Assembly (NCBI GenBank): GCA_036736205.1
Contig: DAINMX010000035.1
Coordinates: forward strand, 1 to 39,102
Direction: 5' to 3'
DNA: 39,102 bases
Origin: XYA12-FULL-58-9 sp001798605
GTDB taxonomy: Bacteria; Myxococcota; XYA12-FULL-58-9
Shown: positions 14,960 through 26,000 of the stretch, in pieces
How the letters are laid out: every line of letters begins with the position of its first letter
Numbering within the stretch: position 1 is the stretch's first letter
Notes under the pieces: model-generated
Databases searched by the model: none
Seen by the model: only the letters and a program-made list of their open reading frames with translations
What the model was told of the DNA's origin: nothing
Made by a program: the position numbers and the translations under genes

Positions 14960-16327
14960 ATGAGAACTTTCGCACTACTGTTGTTGCTCGCGAGTTGTGC
15001 CCAAGATGCTCCAGAGGAGCCAACACAACCCGTTGCGGCTGAGCTCACGGTGCCCGACGTGGACAGCGTCATCCTGATCACGGTCGACACACTAAGGGCT
15101 GACTATCTCGGGATTCACGGAGGCCCGGCTCGCACACCGGTGATGGACAAGTTAGCCAGCCGAAGCTGGAACTTTGACAACTGCATCTCGGCGTCGATGC
15201 TTACCAATCCTTCCCACGCCTCAATCATGACGTCGCTCTATCCCAAGGATCACGGGGTGCAGGACAATTCGAGCGGCATCGCCGACGGCGTGCGCACCTT
15301 GGCCATGGCCATGCAGCGCCAAGGCTTCACAACGGCGGCGCTGATCAATTTCCCCCATCTCAACCCCGAGGTTTCAAACCTGGGACAGGGTTTTGGCCAA
15401 ATTGTCCGTGCAACCCGTGATGAGCGAAGTGCCGTGCAAATGTCGAATCAAGCTCTCAGCATGCTCGACAACCTCGGTGTCAACGAACGGTACTTCATGT
15501 GGTTGCACTACACCGATCCCCATTCGCCCTATGAGCCCTCGTCAGAGTTCTCCGCGCGGCCATGGGTCGGCAAGAAGACCCCCATGGCTGCCGCCAAGAA
15601 AGCGGCTCCTGGTTTTCTGCGCAAGAACCCCTGGTTCGCCAAAGCGTTCGATAGGGTTCCGACGGTCGAGGCGATGCTACAGAAGTACGTTGCGGAAATT
15701 GAAGCCGCTGACCGCGGTATGGGCATCCTCATTAACGGCCTCAAATCCCGTGGGCTCCGACCGGCCATTGTGCTCACCTCGGACCATGGCGAAAACATGG
15801 GCGAGCATGGCCTGTATTTTCATCATGGCGGCCTCTACCGCTCGACGGTTCATGTACCCCTCATTGTCCACGTTCCAGGTGCCGCCCCCGTGCGAATCCC
15901 CGGACAGGTTGCCAGCGTCGATATCGCCGCAACAATCCTCGATCTGGTTGGCGCCCCACGCTGGGAGCCAATGCGCGGCAGAAGCCTGACACCGGTGGTG
16001 CTCGGTCACGAACCGGCGCGGGATTTGGTATTTAGCGAACACATGCTGGCACAACAGGTGTCGGTCCGTAGTTTGGATGGCACGTTGATTCTGCACCGAA
16101 AACCGTCGCGGCAATTCCCCACCTATCCGTTCGTCGCTGGCATGAAAGAGGTCTACGATGTTCATGTCGATGCAGGGGAAGAACACGATCTGGGTGGCGG
16201 CTCACCCCTAGGGGCGATACTCGGCACGGCGCTCGACGGTTATCTCGAGGCGGGCCTGCACTTGGCTGCCCGCGCTCCGGCTGAGCAGGACCGCGAGTCC
16301 TTGCGGACGCTCGGATACGTCGAGTAG
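14960..16327 (+). CDS. Lipoprotein sulfatase/alkaline-phosphatase-fold hydrolase (Thr at nucleophile position)
   Basis: A 455-residue protein with a lipoprotein signal (L-L-L-L-A-S-C, Cys13). Sulfatase-fold motifs are I-T-V-D-T-L-R-A-D-Y-L-G (about 39-50), L-T-N-P-S-H-A-S-I-M-T-S-L (about 82-94), H-Y-T-D-P-H-S-P-Y, and T-S-D-H-G-E-N-M-G-E-H-G (about 273-284). The nucleophile position is Thr (T-N-P-S-H), a common variant among bacterial sulfatase-like proteins that do not use formylglycine. It probably acts at the outer or inner membrane on an anionic ester, but the substrate cannot be inferred. A 127-base intergenic region separates it from the divergent paralogue at 14832; the two share the fold but are not close copies. 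The 3' neighbour is a small lipoprotein gene. Confidence 0.85.
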   Translation: MRTFALLLLLASCAQDAPEEPTQPVAAELTVPDVDSVILITVDTLRADYLGIHGGPARTPVMDKLASRSWNFDNCISASMLTNPSHASIMTSLYPKDHGVQDNSSGIADGVRTLAMAMQRQGFTTAALINFPHLNPEVSNLGQGFGQIVRATRDERSAVQMSNQALSMLDNLGVNERYFMWLHYTDPHSPYEPSSEFSARPWVGKKTPMAAAKKAAPGFLRKNPWFAKAFDRVPTVEAMLQKYVAEIEAADRGMGILINGLKSRGLRPAIVLTSDHGENMGEHGLYFHHGGLYRSTVHVPLIVHVPGAAPVRIPGQVASVDIAATILDLVGAPRWEPMRGRSLTPVVLGHEPARDLVFSEHMLAQQVSVRSLDGTLILHRKPSRQFPTYPFVAGMKEVYDVHVDAGEEHDLGGGSPLGAILGTALDGYLEAGLHLAARAPAEQDRESLRTLGYVE

Positions 16328-16428
16328 CCAACGGTGCATCGACTGGCCAACATGAAGCACAACAGTCGCTGCGCCCTGGTGGGAATTTCGAGTAATGACT
16401 TGCGCCAAGTAAGGAAGGGCCGCATCGT

Positions 16429-16457
16429 CTAGGGTTTGCTAGGGTTTGCTAAGGTTG
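16429..16457. repeat. 10-bp tandem repeat CTAGGGTTTG, about 3 copies
   Basis: CTAGGGTTTG appears twice exactly and once as CTAAGGTTG immediately upstream of the ribosome-binding site of the lipoprotein gene at 16477, so it could lie in the promoter or 5' leader of that gene. Confidence 0.8.
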
Positions 16458-16476
16458 TCCGGAACAGGAGTCGGGT

Positions 16477-17037
16477 ATGCGAGCAATGCGAGCAGCAACA
16501 CAACGAATCACGCTAACAGGGAGTGCCATGGCCGTCGCACTCTTTTGCGGTTGCAACAACGAAACTGCGAACTTCCCCAGCACACTAGAAGGAGTCTGGG
16601 AGACACGAAATGTGTTGGGTGAAGTGGAGCGAATCAAGATTGATGCTAATGCGATGGTTTTCGGTTACGGCAATGACGAGCAGAAATACTCTTGCTCCTA
16701 TCGAGTTCCGTCGTACTACGAAAAAGAGAACGTCATGGATATCTGGTTGCGTTGCCCCCGTTGGACTGGCAACCCCGGGGACGTCGCCTACAAGCTCCAA
16801 TTCACCGCTAACAAAAAGCAATTCACCCTGGCCCTCGGCGGCCGGCCGATAGCGGTGTTCACCAACGCCGCCCTTGTCGGCACTGCAAGTGAAACCGCGA
16901 TCCCTGAGAATCACGCGGAACCGAAGCCCAATCCTGACGGTGAACCGGGAGCAGAAGTATCTCCCACAATAGCAGCTGATGCACCCGAGCCAAACCATGA
17001 TGCCAAGCCAGATGAGACTGCAGCTCCCAAACCCTGA
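16477..17037 (+). CDS. Small hypothetical lipoprotein with Pro/Glu/Ala-rich tail
   Basis: A 186-residue protein not recognised as any named family. Its N-terminus (TLTGSAMAVALFCGCNNE) is a lipoprotein signal with the acylated Cys at about 27. Residues about 35-130 form a small beta-rich domain: L-E-G-V-W-E-T-R at its start resembles the opening strand of lipocalin-like domains, and two Cys residues (in Y-S-C-S and L-R-C-P) could form a disulfide. The tail (about 145-186) is low-complexity, rich in Pro, Glu, Ala and Asp, likely an extended linker. The start is well set by AGGAG six bases before ATG 16477. Function unknown; probably anchored in the cell envelope. Confidence 0.75.
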   Translation: MRAMRAATQRITLTGSAMAVALFCGCNNETANFPSTLEGVWETRNVLGEVERIKIDANAMVFGYGNDEQKYSCSYRVPSYYEKENVMDIWLRCPRWTGNPGDVAYKLQFTANKKQFTLALGGRPIAVFTNAALVGTASETAIPENHAEPKPNPDGEPGAEVSPTIAADAPEPNHDAKPDETAAPKP

Positions 17038-17048
17038 GGGCCGCTTGA

Positions 17049-17264
17049 CAGCGTGCGCCCTATTGTTCGCGAACAACCGACCAACGGATGCCCAAAATAA
17101 CCAAAGTGGAGTTGCTAGCAAGGGCACGGTCCATCCAACCACGCGCCCGCAGTGTGGTGCTCAGCGCGTTCACTGATCCACGCGATCTACTCGCCGCGAT
17201 CAACAACGGCCATATTGATCCTCGACCGCAATTGATACCCACAGCCGACGGATGGCTCTTGTGA
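17049..17264 (+). pseudogene. Relic of a response-regulator receiver (REC) domain
   Basis: An open stretch after a TGA at 17046 reads ...T-T-D-Q-R-M-P-K-I-T-K-V-E-L-L-A-R-A-R-S-I-Q-P and continues RARSVVLSAFTDPRDLLAAI then NNGHI, before running into unrelated residues and a stop at 17262-17264. This matches the second half of REC domains of the type T-D-Q-R-M-P-G-M-x-G-V-E-L-L-x-R-x-R, V-V-L-T-A-Y-T-D-x-x-x-L-x-x-A-I-N-x-G-x-I. The phospho-acceptor Asp (in T-D-Q-R-M-P) is kept, but the first half of the domain and the K-P-W end are missing. An ATG at 17088 would give only 58 residues. I read it as a gene fragment left by deletion; it fills much of the 237-base gap before the DUF6599 gene. Confidence 0.6.
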
Positions 17265-17274
17265 AAGGTATGTT

Positions 17275-17865
17275 GTGAAGAATGCTCTATTTGCTCTCTT
17301 GGTCGCAATTCCGACCGCACTGATAACCTGGATCGTAGCCCGCGGTGCCTATGAAAGGCCGTTGGGGGAATGCCAAGCCGCCGCCAAGACCACGAATGTT
17401 GCCCCGACAAACGAGGTCACGGCTAAGGCCGAACCCGAGGTCGAGTCCGATCCCGACGAAAGGCTCAGCGACTTTGTAGAGAAACCACTCGAGGGGTTCA
17501 CCATCACTGACGAAGTAGTCCTCTACGGTAGAAGTGGTCTCTTTGAGTACATCAACGGCGGTGCCCCATTGTACATTGATAGAAACTTCCGCAAACTCGT
17601 CGCCGCGGAGATGAAGAGCAACGGCGGCGGTGATCTCACCTGCGACATCTACGACATGCGCACACCAAGCGACGCAAAATCAATTTTCGATGCCGAGAAT
17701 TCGACCAACGTTACCACCGCCAATTTCGGTGATGCCGCTCGCACCGGAAGCTTGTCATTGGTGTTTCGAAAGGGGCAGTATTACGTCAAGTTGACAGCCT
17801 ATGACACCAAAGCCGAGGCCACACTTCCCAATCTGGCACGAGTTCTTCTCACGAGAATGGAATGA
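17275..17865 (+). CDS. DUF6599-like exported protein
   Basis: A 196-residue protein starting with GTG at 17275 (GAAAGG lies six bases upstream). It has an N-terminal signal anchor (about 3-24), a charged Glu/Asp linker (about 45-65), then the domain with L-Y-G-R-S-G-L-F-E-Y-I-N-G-G-A-P-L-Y-I-D (about 82-101), a motif I associate with the DUF6599 family (E-Y-I-N-G-x-A-x-x-Y). Its biochemical role is unknown. It is the first gene of a plausible operon with a DUF362 protein (37 bases downstream) and a membrane ferredoxin, a combination found together in other bacteria, so it may be an extracytoplasmic accessory of that iron-sulfur system. Confidence 0.72.
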   Translation: MKNALFALLVAIPTALITWIVARGAYERPLGECQAAAKTTNVAPTNEVTAKAEPEVESDPDERLSDFVEKPLEGFTITDEVVLYGRSGLFEYINGGAPLYIDRNFRKLVAAEMKSNGGGDLTCDIYDMRTPSDAKSIFDAENSTNVTTANFGDAARTGSLSLVFRKGQYYVKLTAYDTKAEATLPNLARVLLTRME

Positions 17866-17902
17866 AACGGCAAACGCCCTCAAGACATGGGAAGGTGCAC
17901 CC

Positions 17903-18889
17903 ATGAGCAAACACGATCACGCACCTGCGTTGGAATACACACGCAGAGAGGCCATCACGAAAGTTGCGACCACCTCCGTTGCAGCCGGTGCCGCAATCGG
18001 CCTCGGCGTCTGGCTGACAGGTCGCAAGGCCGTTGGCGAAACAGAACTCGAGACCATTCGTGACCATCGAGTACAATTGCCAAGCGGTGCCACGCAAATG
18101 GTGATCGCCCGTGGACCCGACGCAACACAAAACACTCGCAAGGCCATCGAGGCTTTGGGCGGAATGGGGGTCTTTGTCAAAAGGGGTGAGCGAGTGCTCA
18201 TCAAACCCAACGTTGGCTGGAACCGTTTGCCCAACCAGGCCGCGAACAGCAACCCCGACGTCGTCGCAGAAGTGATCCGCCACGTCAAAGCCGCTGGCGC
18301 TGTGACCGTATGGGTCACAGACGTTTCGGTAAACAAGGCCGAGCGATGCTTTGCTCGCTCGGGCATTGGGGATGCCGTGCGGAACGCTGGTGCCGAGCTG
18401 GTGTTGCCCACCGATTCGCGTTTCCGTACCGTCGGCGTCGGCGGTCAGTTGCTCAGGGTTGCGGAGGTGTTGTGGCCTTTTGTCGAAGCCGACAAGATCA
18501 TCAACATTCCGATCGTCAAACAGCACGGTCTGTCCGGCGCAACCATGGCGATGAAGAACTGGTATGGGGTCGTCGGCGGCCATCGCGCTCGAATGCATCA
18601 GGACATCCACCGTTCAATCTTCGAGCTCACCACCATGATGAAGCCAACTTTGACCATTATGGACGCAACTCGCGTCTTGATGGCCAATGGTCCGTCGGGC
18701 GGTAGCCTCGATGACGTGAAGGCATTCAACACCATAGCCGCCGGTATTGACGAAGTCGCCCTCGATGCCTTCGGCTGCTCCTTCCTCGGCTTGTCTGCAT
18801 CCGATCTTGGTTATCTGACCCTCGGCGAAAGGGCGGGATTGGGAACAACAAATTATCGCAGCCTCAAGCTCGAGGAGGTCTCCAGCTAA
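17903..18889 (+). CDS. DUF362 domain protein with twin-arginine signal
   Basis: A 328-residue protein. The N-terminus has T-R-R-E-A-I-T-K-V (about 13-21) followed by a hydrophobic stretch rich in Ala and Gly, a twin-arginine export signal, so it may fold with a cofactor before export. The body is a DUF362 domain: V-L-I-K-P-N-V-G-W (about 97-105), D-V-V-A-E-V-I-R-H-V (about 121-130), N-I-P-I-V-K-Q-H-G-L-S-G-A-T-M-A-M-K-N-W-Y-G-V (about 198-220), and the Asp in I-M-D-A-T-R-V-L. DUF362 proteins are usually linked with 4Fe-4S ferredoxin domains; here the ferredoxin is the next gene, two bases downstream. The start at 17903 is preceded by GGAAGG. The reaction is not known. Confidence 0.85.
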   Translation: MSKHDHAPALEYTRREAITKVATTSVAAGAAIGLGVWLTGRKAVGETELETIRDHRVQLPSGATQMVIARGPDATQNTRKAIEALGGMGVFVKRGERVLIKPNVGWNRLPNQAANSNPDVVAEVIRHVKAAGAVTVWVTDVSVNKAERCFARSGIGDAVRNAGAELVLPTDSRFRTVGVGGQLLRVAEVLWPFVEADKIINIPIVKQHGLSGATMAMKNWYGVVGGHRARMHQDIHRSIFELTTMMKPTLTIMDATRVLMANGPSGGSLDDVKAFNTIAAGIDEVALDAFGCSFLGLSASDLGYLTLGERAGLGTTNYRSLKLEEVSS

Positions 18890-18891
18890 CC

Positions 18892-20027
18892 ATGTTCATC
18901 TGGCTGCGACGGGTCTATCAGACTGTCTTTTTTCTGTTGTTTCTGTACCTCGTGATTGTCACGACTGCGGCGCTCATTGGTGGCCATCCCATCGATTGGT
19001 TTTTGGGTTTTGACCCACTGGTCGCAGTGAGCACCGCGCTGTCGGCACACACAATCAGCAGTTCTCTCACTTGGGCNNNNNNNNNNNNNNNNNNNNNNNN
19101 NNNNNNNNNNNNNNNNNNNNNNNNNNNNNNNNNNNNNNNNNNNNNNNNNNNNNNNNNNNNNNNNNNNNNNNNNNNNTGTGCAAGGACTGCAACGTCTGCG
19201 GTGCCGACTGCCAGGGTGCGGCAGATCCCCAAGGTACTTTGCGGGTGTCAGAGTGCATGTTGTGCCTCAACTGCCAAGAGGGCTGTCAGCGCGGAGGCAT
19301 CCATTACAAATTCCTGCCTTCTCCTGAGTTGACCACCGACCGCTTGGATCTGACTCGGCGGCACACCATCACCGCTGTGGCCGCAGGCCTCATGGCAGTT
19401 CCCTTGCTGCGCACCTCGGATGGTGTCGATCCACGGCCACACCCACACCGTATTCGGCCGCCCGGTTCGGTCCCGGAACACGACTTCCTCGAGCGCTGCG
19501 TCAAGTGTGGCGCTTGCATGAAGGCATGCCCCACAGGCGGTTTGCAGCCTGCGTGGAATGAGGCGGGTTTGGAGGGATTGTGGACTCCCATCTTGGTGCC
19601 ACGCATTGGCTACTGCGAGCACGACTGCACCCTGTGCACACAGGTCTGCCCGACCGATGCCATTATGCCGCTCACCGACACCGAAAAGGTCGGACAGCCG
19701 CCGGACAAAGAGCCAGTTCGCTTGGGGACTGCGTTCTTCAACCGCGGCCGCTGTTTACCGTGGGCCATGGACACTCCGTGCATTGTTTGCGAAGAGGTTT
19801 GCCCCACATCACCCAAAGCTATTTACTACAAGCTCGAAACCGTCACCGCTCGCAATGGTGAAGAACGTACCCTCAAACGGCCGTTTGTCGATCCTGATCA
19901 ATGCGTCGGTTGCGGAACCTGCGAGAAACACTGCCCCGTCTTCGACGAGGCGGCAGTACGCGTTTCATCCGTGGGCGAAACCCGCGATATCAGAAATCGC
20001 ATTATGCTCAAGGGCGGGCGGGTCTGA
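18892..20027 (+). CDS. Membrane-anchored polyferredoxin (NapH/NosR-like), interrupted by an assembly gap
   Basis: The 5' part (18892-19076) encodes an N-terminal membrane helix (about 8-30) and F-D-P-L-V-A-V-S-T-A-L-S, the start of a NapH/NosR-type ferredoxin. After the gap the reading continues from 19177 in another apparent frame with C-K-D-C-N-V-C-G-A-D-C, C-M-L-C-L-N-C-Q-E-G-C, a hydrophobic T-R-R-H-T-I-T-A-V-A segment, then C-V-K-C-G-A-C-M-K-A-C-P, C-x-x-D-C-T-L-C-T-Q-V-C-P, C-I-V-C-E-E-V-C-P and C-V-G-C-G-T-C-E-K-H-C-P, several of which bind 4Fe-4S clusters. The frame change is explained if the true gap length is 2 modulo 3, so there is no need to call it a pseudogene. It likely moves electrons at the inner membrane with the upstream DUF362 and DUF6599 proteins. 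The missing part probably held more helices and a C-x-x-x-C-P motif. Confidence 0.82.
19077..19176. other. Assembly gap of 100 N
   Basis: Exactly 100 N, a conventional scaffold placeholder for a gap of unknown size. It lies inside the ferredoxin gene. Confidence 0.99.
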
Positions 20028-20085
20028 GTTCTCCGCGAGTGATGGATCTGTCGCCAAAAATACAAATGCCACACAGGAGCGGTGG

Positions 20086-23000
20086 CTATCGATAGTCGCC
20101 GATCAGAACAAAGCCGGCCCAATGGGCGGGATGCGAGAAGTAACGCCGTGCCGACAACGCCGCCTCGCGCAGAGCTTCCCCCGGCGAGTTGTGGCGAATT
20201 GAACGATAGAATCGTTTCATCAGCACGGCTGCCGCCAGATCGGACACACGATTGGCGGATGCGATCACCGTTCTCGAGCCCGCCGTAAGAAAAGCGCCCC
20301 CGAGTCCCAGCCACTCGTTTCCGTGTTGCGCACTGATGGCCGAGTCACAGGCGCTCAGGGTTACCAGACGTGGGGCATGGGGAAGCGAGAAAACCTCATG
20401 CAGTTCCAACCGACCGTCATTTCGTGCTTCAATCGCTCGCCCGTCCTCGGTCTCTGGTGGCCACAACACGATCGCGCTCGAGAGTGGATCCGTTGGGTCC
20501 AGTTCACCATGAGCTGCGATGTCGATGGCATCCGCTCGCACCTCACGCAGTGTTGCTTCGCTGGCTGCCGCACCGACGTTTGCCCGGGTGCCGGCAATCG
20601 ACGCGGCCTCGAGGCCAGAAAACGGCAAGTCGGCGGAGGGGGCAAACACGGAGATGTGCTCGGGCCGGCCAGGCACCGCTTGTTGCAATTGATCGAAAAG
20701 GATCGAACCCGATGGGGCTCTTGCGATTACGAAGTGCTGCAACATCGGTTCACCGTCCTTGTCGGGCAACGCAGCAAACGGCAGGTGGTGCAGAGGCCCC
20801 TGCGGCAACACCACCACTGTGGTCGCCTTCTGCAGTCGTGGCCGCAGAGGCTTCATTAGCACATCAGCGAGCTTGGCCAGTTGATCTTCCACGGCTCCAA
20901 AGGCTCGTATGGCGAGACGGATACGTCCCACCCGATCAGACAACTCAACCCGCGACAACGCAATAGAGACAACATCCGCGGAGCTCCCATCAATGGCAAT
21001 GACTGTGGTCTTGTTCCGACCAACGAAGAATGAAAGCACCACGGTGCCCGCCGGCAACACGCGTTGCAATTCCTCGAGGGATGCGGGGGTGATGGTAAAT
21101 ATGCGGGCTAGCCGAGGGTATCGCTCCCGCAACGCTTCCATGACGACTCGATGTGCGTCTTCGGCCTCCCGCAGTTGTTTCGCGGCACCCTCGACCTCCA
21201 AGAGCACATCTCTGCTGGCCGCCACCACCGCTTCTTTTGCGCGTAGCTCTGCGGTCAATTTCGCTTTTGCGTCGTCGCTGGGAAGCTCGATAGTTCGCCC
21301 AGCAAGTACGTCCAACATATCTCTCGCGCGCGACCGCTCAATGTATGAATAGGCCCGCCCCGTATCACCCGCGGCGATAGCCAAATCAATCGCCGCAGCA
21401 TACAGATCATCGCGACTGTGAGTGGTTGACTCATTTGATTGACCGCGCCCCAATCGTTCAGCCACCTGCAATGCTTGTTCAAACAACCGGCTGGCCTGTT
21501 CGCTGTCCCCTGCTTGCTCTGCTTTGCGGCCGAGCGCGTACACAGATCGCCATTCAATCTCCGGCACTGATGCTTTTCGCGCGATCTGTGCAGCCTCAGC
21601 GTAACGCTCACTGCTCTCGGGGATTCCCAGTGCATCGAGAATCTCGCCGGCGGCAAACAACGATTCGAGTTGATTGTACTGCTCGCCAATCGAACGACTC
21701 AGCGCCAAAGCCTCATTGACCCGCTCGAGCGCCTCCCTGTCGTTCCCTTGACGATGCAGGGCCACGGCAAGATTGCGCAGATCATATGCGCGCCCTTCCA
21801 CGCTGCCGAGCTCTACATCAAGCACCAGTGCATCGCGAAAGATGGCTATCGCCTCGGTGATCCGTCCGGCCTCCCGAAGAATCTTTCCAAGATTGTTGAG
21901 CTGGGCAGCCTCCTCCGACCGACGGCCGGTGGCTCTTGCGAGCTCGAGTGCGTTTCTCGCAAGCTCCTCCGCCCTCATCAACTCGCCCTGATTGAGAGCA
22001 ACGAGCGCCGCGAGACTCACTGCCTGGGTCTCACGAAACGCATCCTTCGCCGCACGCGCCATTTTCAGGGCTTTCTCCTGCCAATCGAGGGCACGCCTGT
22101 AGCTGCCGCGATACCAATAGAGTCGGGCAATCTCCAGGGTGACGTCGATTCGAGTGCGCTCTTTGACCGATTCCCCCAGAGCCTCAATGAGAAACGCGCG
22201 CTCCAATGCTTGATCGTAGGCACCGCGTTTGCGGAAGACCGTGACGATGTCGAGCATTAGACCAGGAGCGAGATCTTGCGCCTTCACCGCTTCGGCAATG
22301 GCGAGGGCCTTCTCGAATGATTTGAGCGCTTCTCCGTAATTGCTGAGCACATCACGGTACAGAAAACCGAGGTGACGCCACGGCGCGATCTGTTCTTTGG
22401 GGTCAACCTTGCCATACAACTGCGCAGCTTCGTTGTACCAACGAATTGCTTCGTCGTATTCATAGAGGCCGCGGTGGGTGGTCGCCCTCTTGCTCGTGCA
22501 GGTCGCTTGCAACAAGAGGTCCTTTCCTTCCACGGCGTGCTCAACACATCTCTTTGCGGCATCAAGCGATTCGCGCGGACGATTCGCTTGCTCCAAGGCA
22601 ACCGCGAGATCCAACGCGGTCTTGGCCGCCGAGGAGAGATCACCTTGCTCTACATAGATATCGTGGACTGCCTGGTAGAGACGCGCCGCTTCTTCGGGCT
22701 CATCCAAATTTCGGTGTACGACCGCCAGGGTTTTTTGGTATTGGATGCGGCGTGTACCCAAAGAGGAACCGAGCTTGGCATGCTTGTGCTTCGAGGTTGC
22801 CAACAATGCTTGGCTCTGATCGCGCAACAAAAAAACGATCGTATCATCCACTTCGGCAAAGTAACTCTGTGCCGCCTGCCAGTTCTCCCGCTTCCCCGTA
22901 TTGCTGCCTTCCTTGAACTGATTAGCTGCCTCCGTCACCAAACGGATGAGCTCCCCTAAGGCAAAGTCGACCCGCTCTGCCGGGGTCATTCCACCAAAAC

Positions 23001-26000
23001 CCAAGATCGACGCGGATGCTCCCTCTTGGCGCAAACTCTGCGAAACGGCGGTAGCTATTCGGCTCTCTTCTAACCCTTTTTGCACCGCTGCGACCAGCGC
23101 CCGCGCAGGTGTCTCGGCACCAACAATCAAGGTCGGCACACCAGCCAAGAGAAAGGCCTGTGCCACTGCTCGCCGCAATCGTGCACTCACGGCAATACCG
23201 TCAACAATGACAACGGGAGCCGAGATGGTGGTGGCAGAAATCTTATCGAGGTCGAGCCCACTCTTCCCGACGGCATCGGCAGCGACTAATACGACCTGCG
23301 CAAGCCCAGGCCGTCCTCTGGGCGCGGACGAGAGAGCACCGTGGGCACCGAGGTACAATATCGAACTCCGAGCCCCCTGCTTGCCAAGCGCCTCTGCGTT
23401 CGCCGCGTAAGTCGCAACATCATCGATAGGGAGCTCGCTGCCGAGAGATACAATTCCACCCTTGCCAATCTTGCGCGTTTGATAGGAAGCAACGAGGTAG
23501 GTCGCGGCCAACACTTCGCTGACCTCAAAGCTTTTCCCCAAAGAGCCTTGACCATAGCGAAGCGTCCCCAGGGGCTCGTCCCACAACTCGCCGGCATCCA
23601 CGTAGAGAGTAATGGCTTCACCACCAGAGAGGTGCGCGAGCAATGCTTCCGGAATGCTACCATCGAAGGTTCCGCCCACCACGTGGGACACGCCGTTGAC
23701 ATCGATTGCGAAGAAATGGGTCTGTTCTGGCAACGGCGCGAAGATCTGCACCAACACGTGCTTGCCCTCGAGACTGTTCTGAACCTCAGCCACGGTGGTC
23801 GGTTGCCCCTCCAGTGCTAATGCCAAGGCCGAGGCCTTCTTCAAGGCGGCGGCATATTTCTCCGGTTCATCTCGCAAACGGCGCAGGATTGTCCACGAGT
23901 CGACCTTCACAGCGCGTTCAACCGAAGGCTGCAGGGACAACAACCGGTCGCGCTCGAGCAAACGCCAAGCTCGCACCGCATCCCCTCGCGCTATCAGACG
24001 ACCGGCGGCCGCAGCCACGAACGCGTTGCGCTCGATTGCGTGTGCCGGCTGCGGCACCGCCTCGAAGGAGTCGATCGCTGCGTCAAGCCACTCAACATTG
24101 GGCCCCGCCGCTCTCTCACTACCTAGCCACAAAGACCGATCGAAACGGAAACGCCAATTATTGGGCATCTCACTGGGGGCGAGTTGTGCTTCTGAGGTCT
24201 CTCCCACCAGCCCCAAGACGCCGGGCAATACGTTGGTTTCCCCGGTGACATCCGAAACCCCCAGGCGAGAGAGAGCCAGAGCGGCATCAAGGTGCTCTAC
24301 CCTCTTGTCGAGCTCACCCAACAGGGCGGCAAACCGCCCGGCAGTGTCCGGAGCATTGATCTTTGGCACAACGGTTGCCTCGAACACCTCCTGCAGGGAC
24401 AACCAACGACTCAGTCGCTGGCTAAGCTCTGGGCGAGCTGCTGCTGTGGCTCCAGAGCCCAAGTGCGCGGTGAGCAAAGCCTCTGCAGACGAAAGCTCGG
24501 TGCGGACGTCGGGAGTTTCCAGCCAAAGCTGCGCAAGCGATTCGAGAATGATGACGACGTCAGCCCACGCCTGCAGCTCAGTCGATCCGGCGGCGGTGCA
24601 CATCACGCCCGGCGCATTGGGATCGGGTTGCACACAACCACTGAGAGCCATGCCGATCGTCAATGCCTCGAGCCAGATCTTTTGCGCCCCGGTGGCATCG
24701 CCAACTCTCGCATGCAGCAGCGCGCTCTCGTGTAGGGCGAGCAGCAGCTCAAGCTGCACCCGGCCGCCTCGTTTTGGCTCAGCGCCCGCGGCGCGAACGA
24801 TCTCAACCCGTCGACCATCGAGGCGCAGCGCTGCCTGGATCTCACCGCGACGGACGAGCAATCGTGCCATGGCCGCGCGGGCGATATCCTCTTCCTGATT
24901 TGCCGAGAAACCACAAATAGCACCGGTGACACTCTTGGCATTGGTTGGAAGCTCTTGCTCAAGCATGCCAATCCGCACGGGTATCCATGCGAGCAACCGC
25001 AACGCCGGCTTTTCCCAGCAGTACCGTGCATCCCCTGGCCCCCTTTGCTGTTCAAGATTCTGTAGGAGCTCTCCCCAGACCACCAACGCTTGTTCATCCT
25101 TCCCCAACTGTTGCAGGGAAAGGGCTTTGCCACGCAGCATTGGAATGACCCGCTGCCAATCCTCACGCTCAACGTAGATGGCCCGAGCGCGCTCATACCA
25201 CTCGGCGGCTCGATCATAGTTCTTTGTCAACAATCCCAAGGCCGCATTGAGCGCAGCCATTGTCCCGAGCCGGGGTTTGCCAACAAGCGAGTCCGCAAGC
25301 GCAAAGGCTCGCTCTGCGTTCTTCTGGGCGAGTTCAAATGCTTGCTCGCGCATTGCCGCCTGTGCATATCGCTGGAGAAAAATGAGCTCGGTGATCGGAT
25401 TCCTAAATGGCACACCCGCCTCCTCACGGGCGCGGTAGGACACGAGGGCATCATCGGTCTTTCCTATTTTGAACAACACATTGGCATAGTTGAGTCGCGA
25501 CGCGGCCCACAACTCGACATCGTTGGTTGGGTCCAAGAGGGACCAGGCTATTGCGTAGGAATCGCTCGCTCGGTCGAGCCAACCCCCACGGGCGTCACGT
25601 TCATTCCATTGCTCTCGGATCCAACCGAGCGTCAGGTGTGCAGCACCGAGGCGTGAATCGAGTTCGAGGGCCGCCTCGATCTCACGCTCTGCGCGGTTCA
25701 AAGACGGAGGTGAACTGAAAGTGAGAGCGTAACCGTAGCCATAGCGCGCAAACTTGTCGCGGGGGTCCGTCTCTGCTGCCGCTTCGTACTCACTCAACAC
25801 CTTCTCGAGATCACCCAGCCCCGCCGACAGCTCAATGTAACGCCGATGGGCATAAACGAGCTCGCGATTGTTGCGAAGCAAACGCGCATAGCTGTCCCGT
25901 GCGGTGGCAATGTCACCGGCTTCTTCCTCACCACGTGCCTTCGATAGCGCGATACGGGTCAACCCATGCAGTGCGCGCGAACGCAGCTTGGGACTCTGAG

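Noticed and set aside
17060..17410. A 116-codon minus-strand frame
   Set aside because: It runs antisense to the REC relic and the DUF6599 gene, and shows no family pattern.
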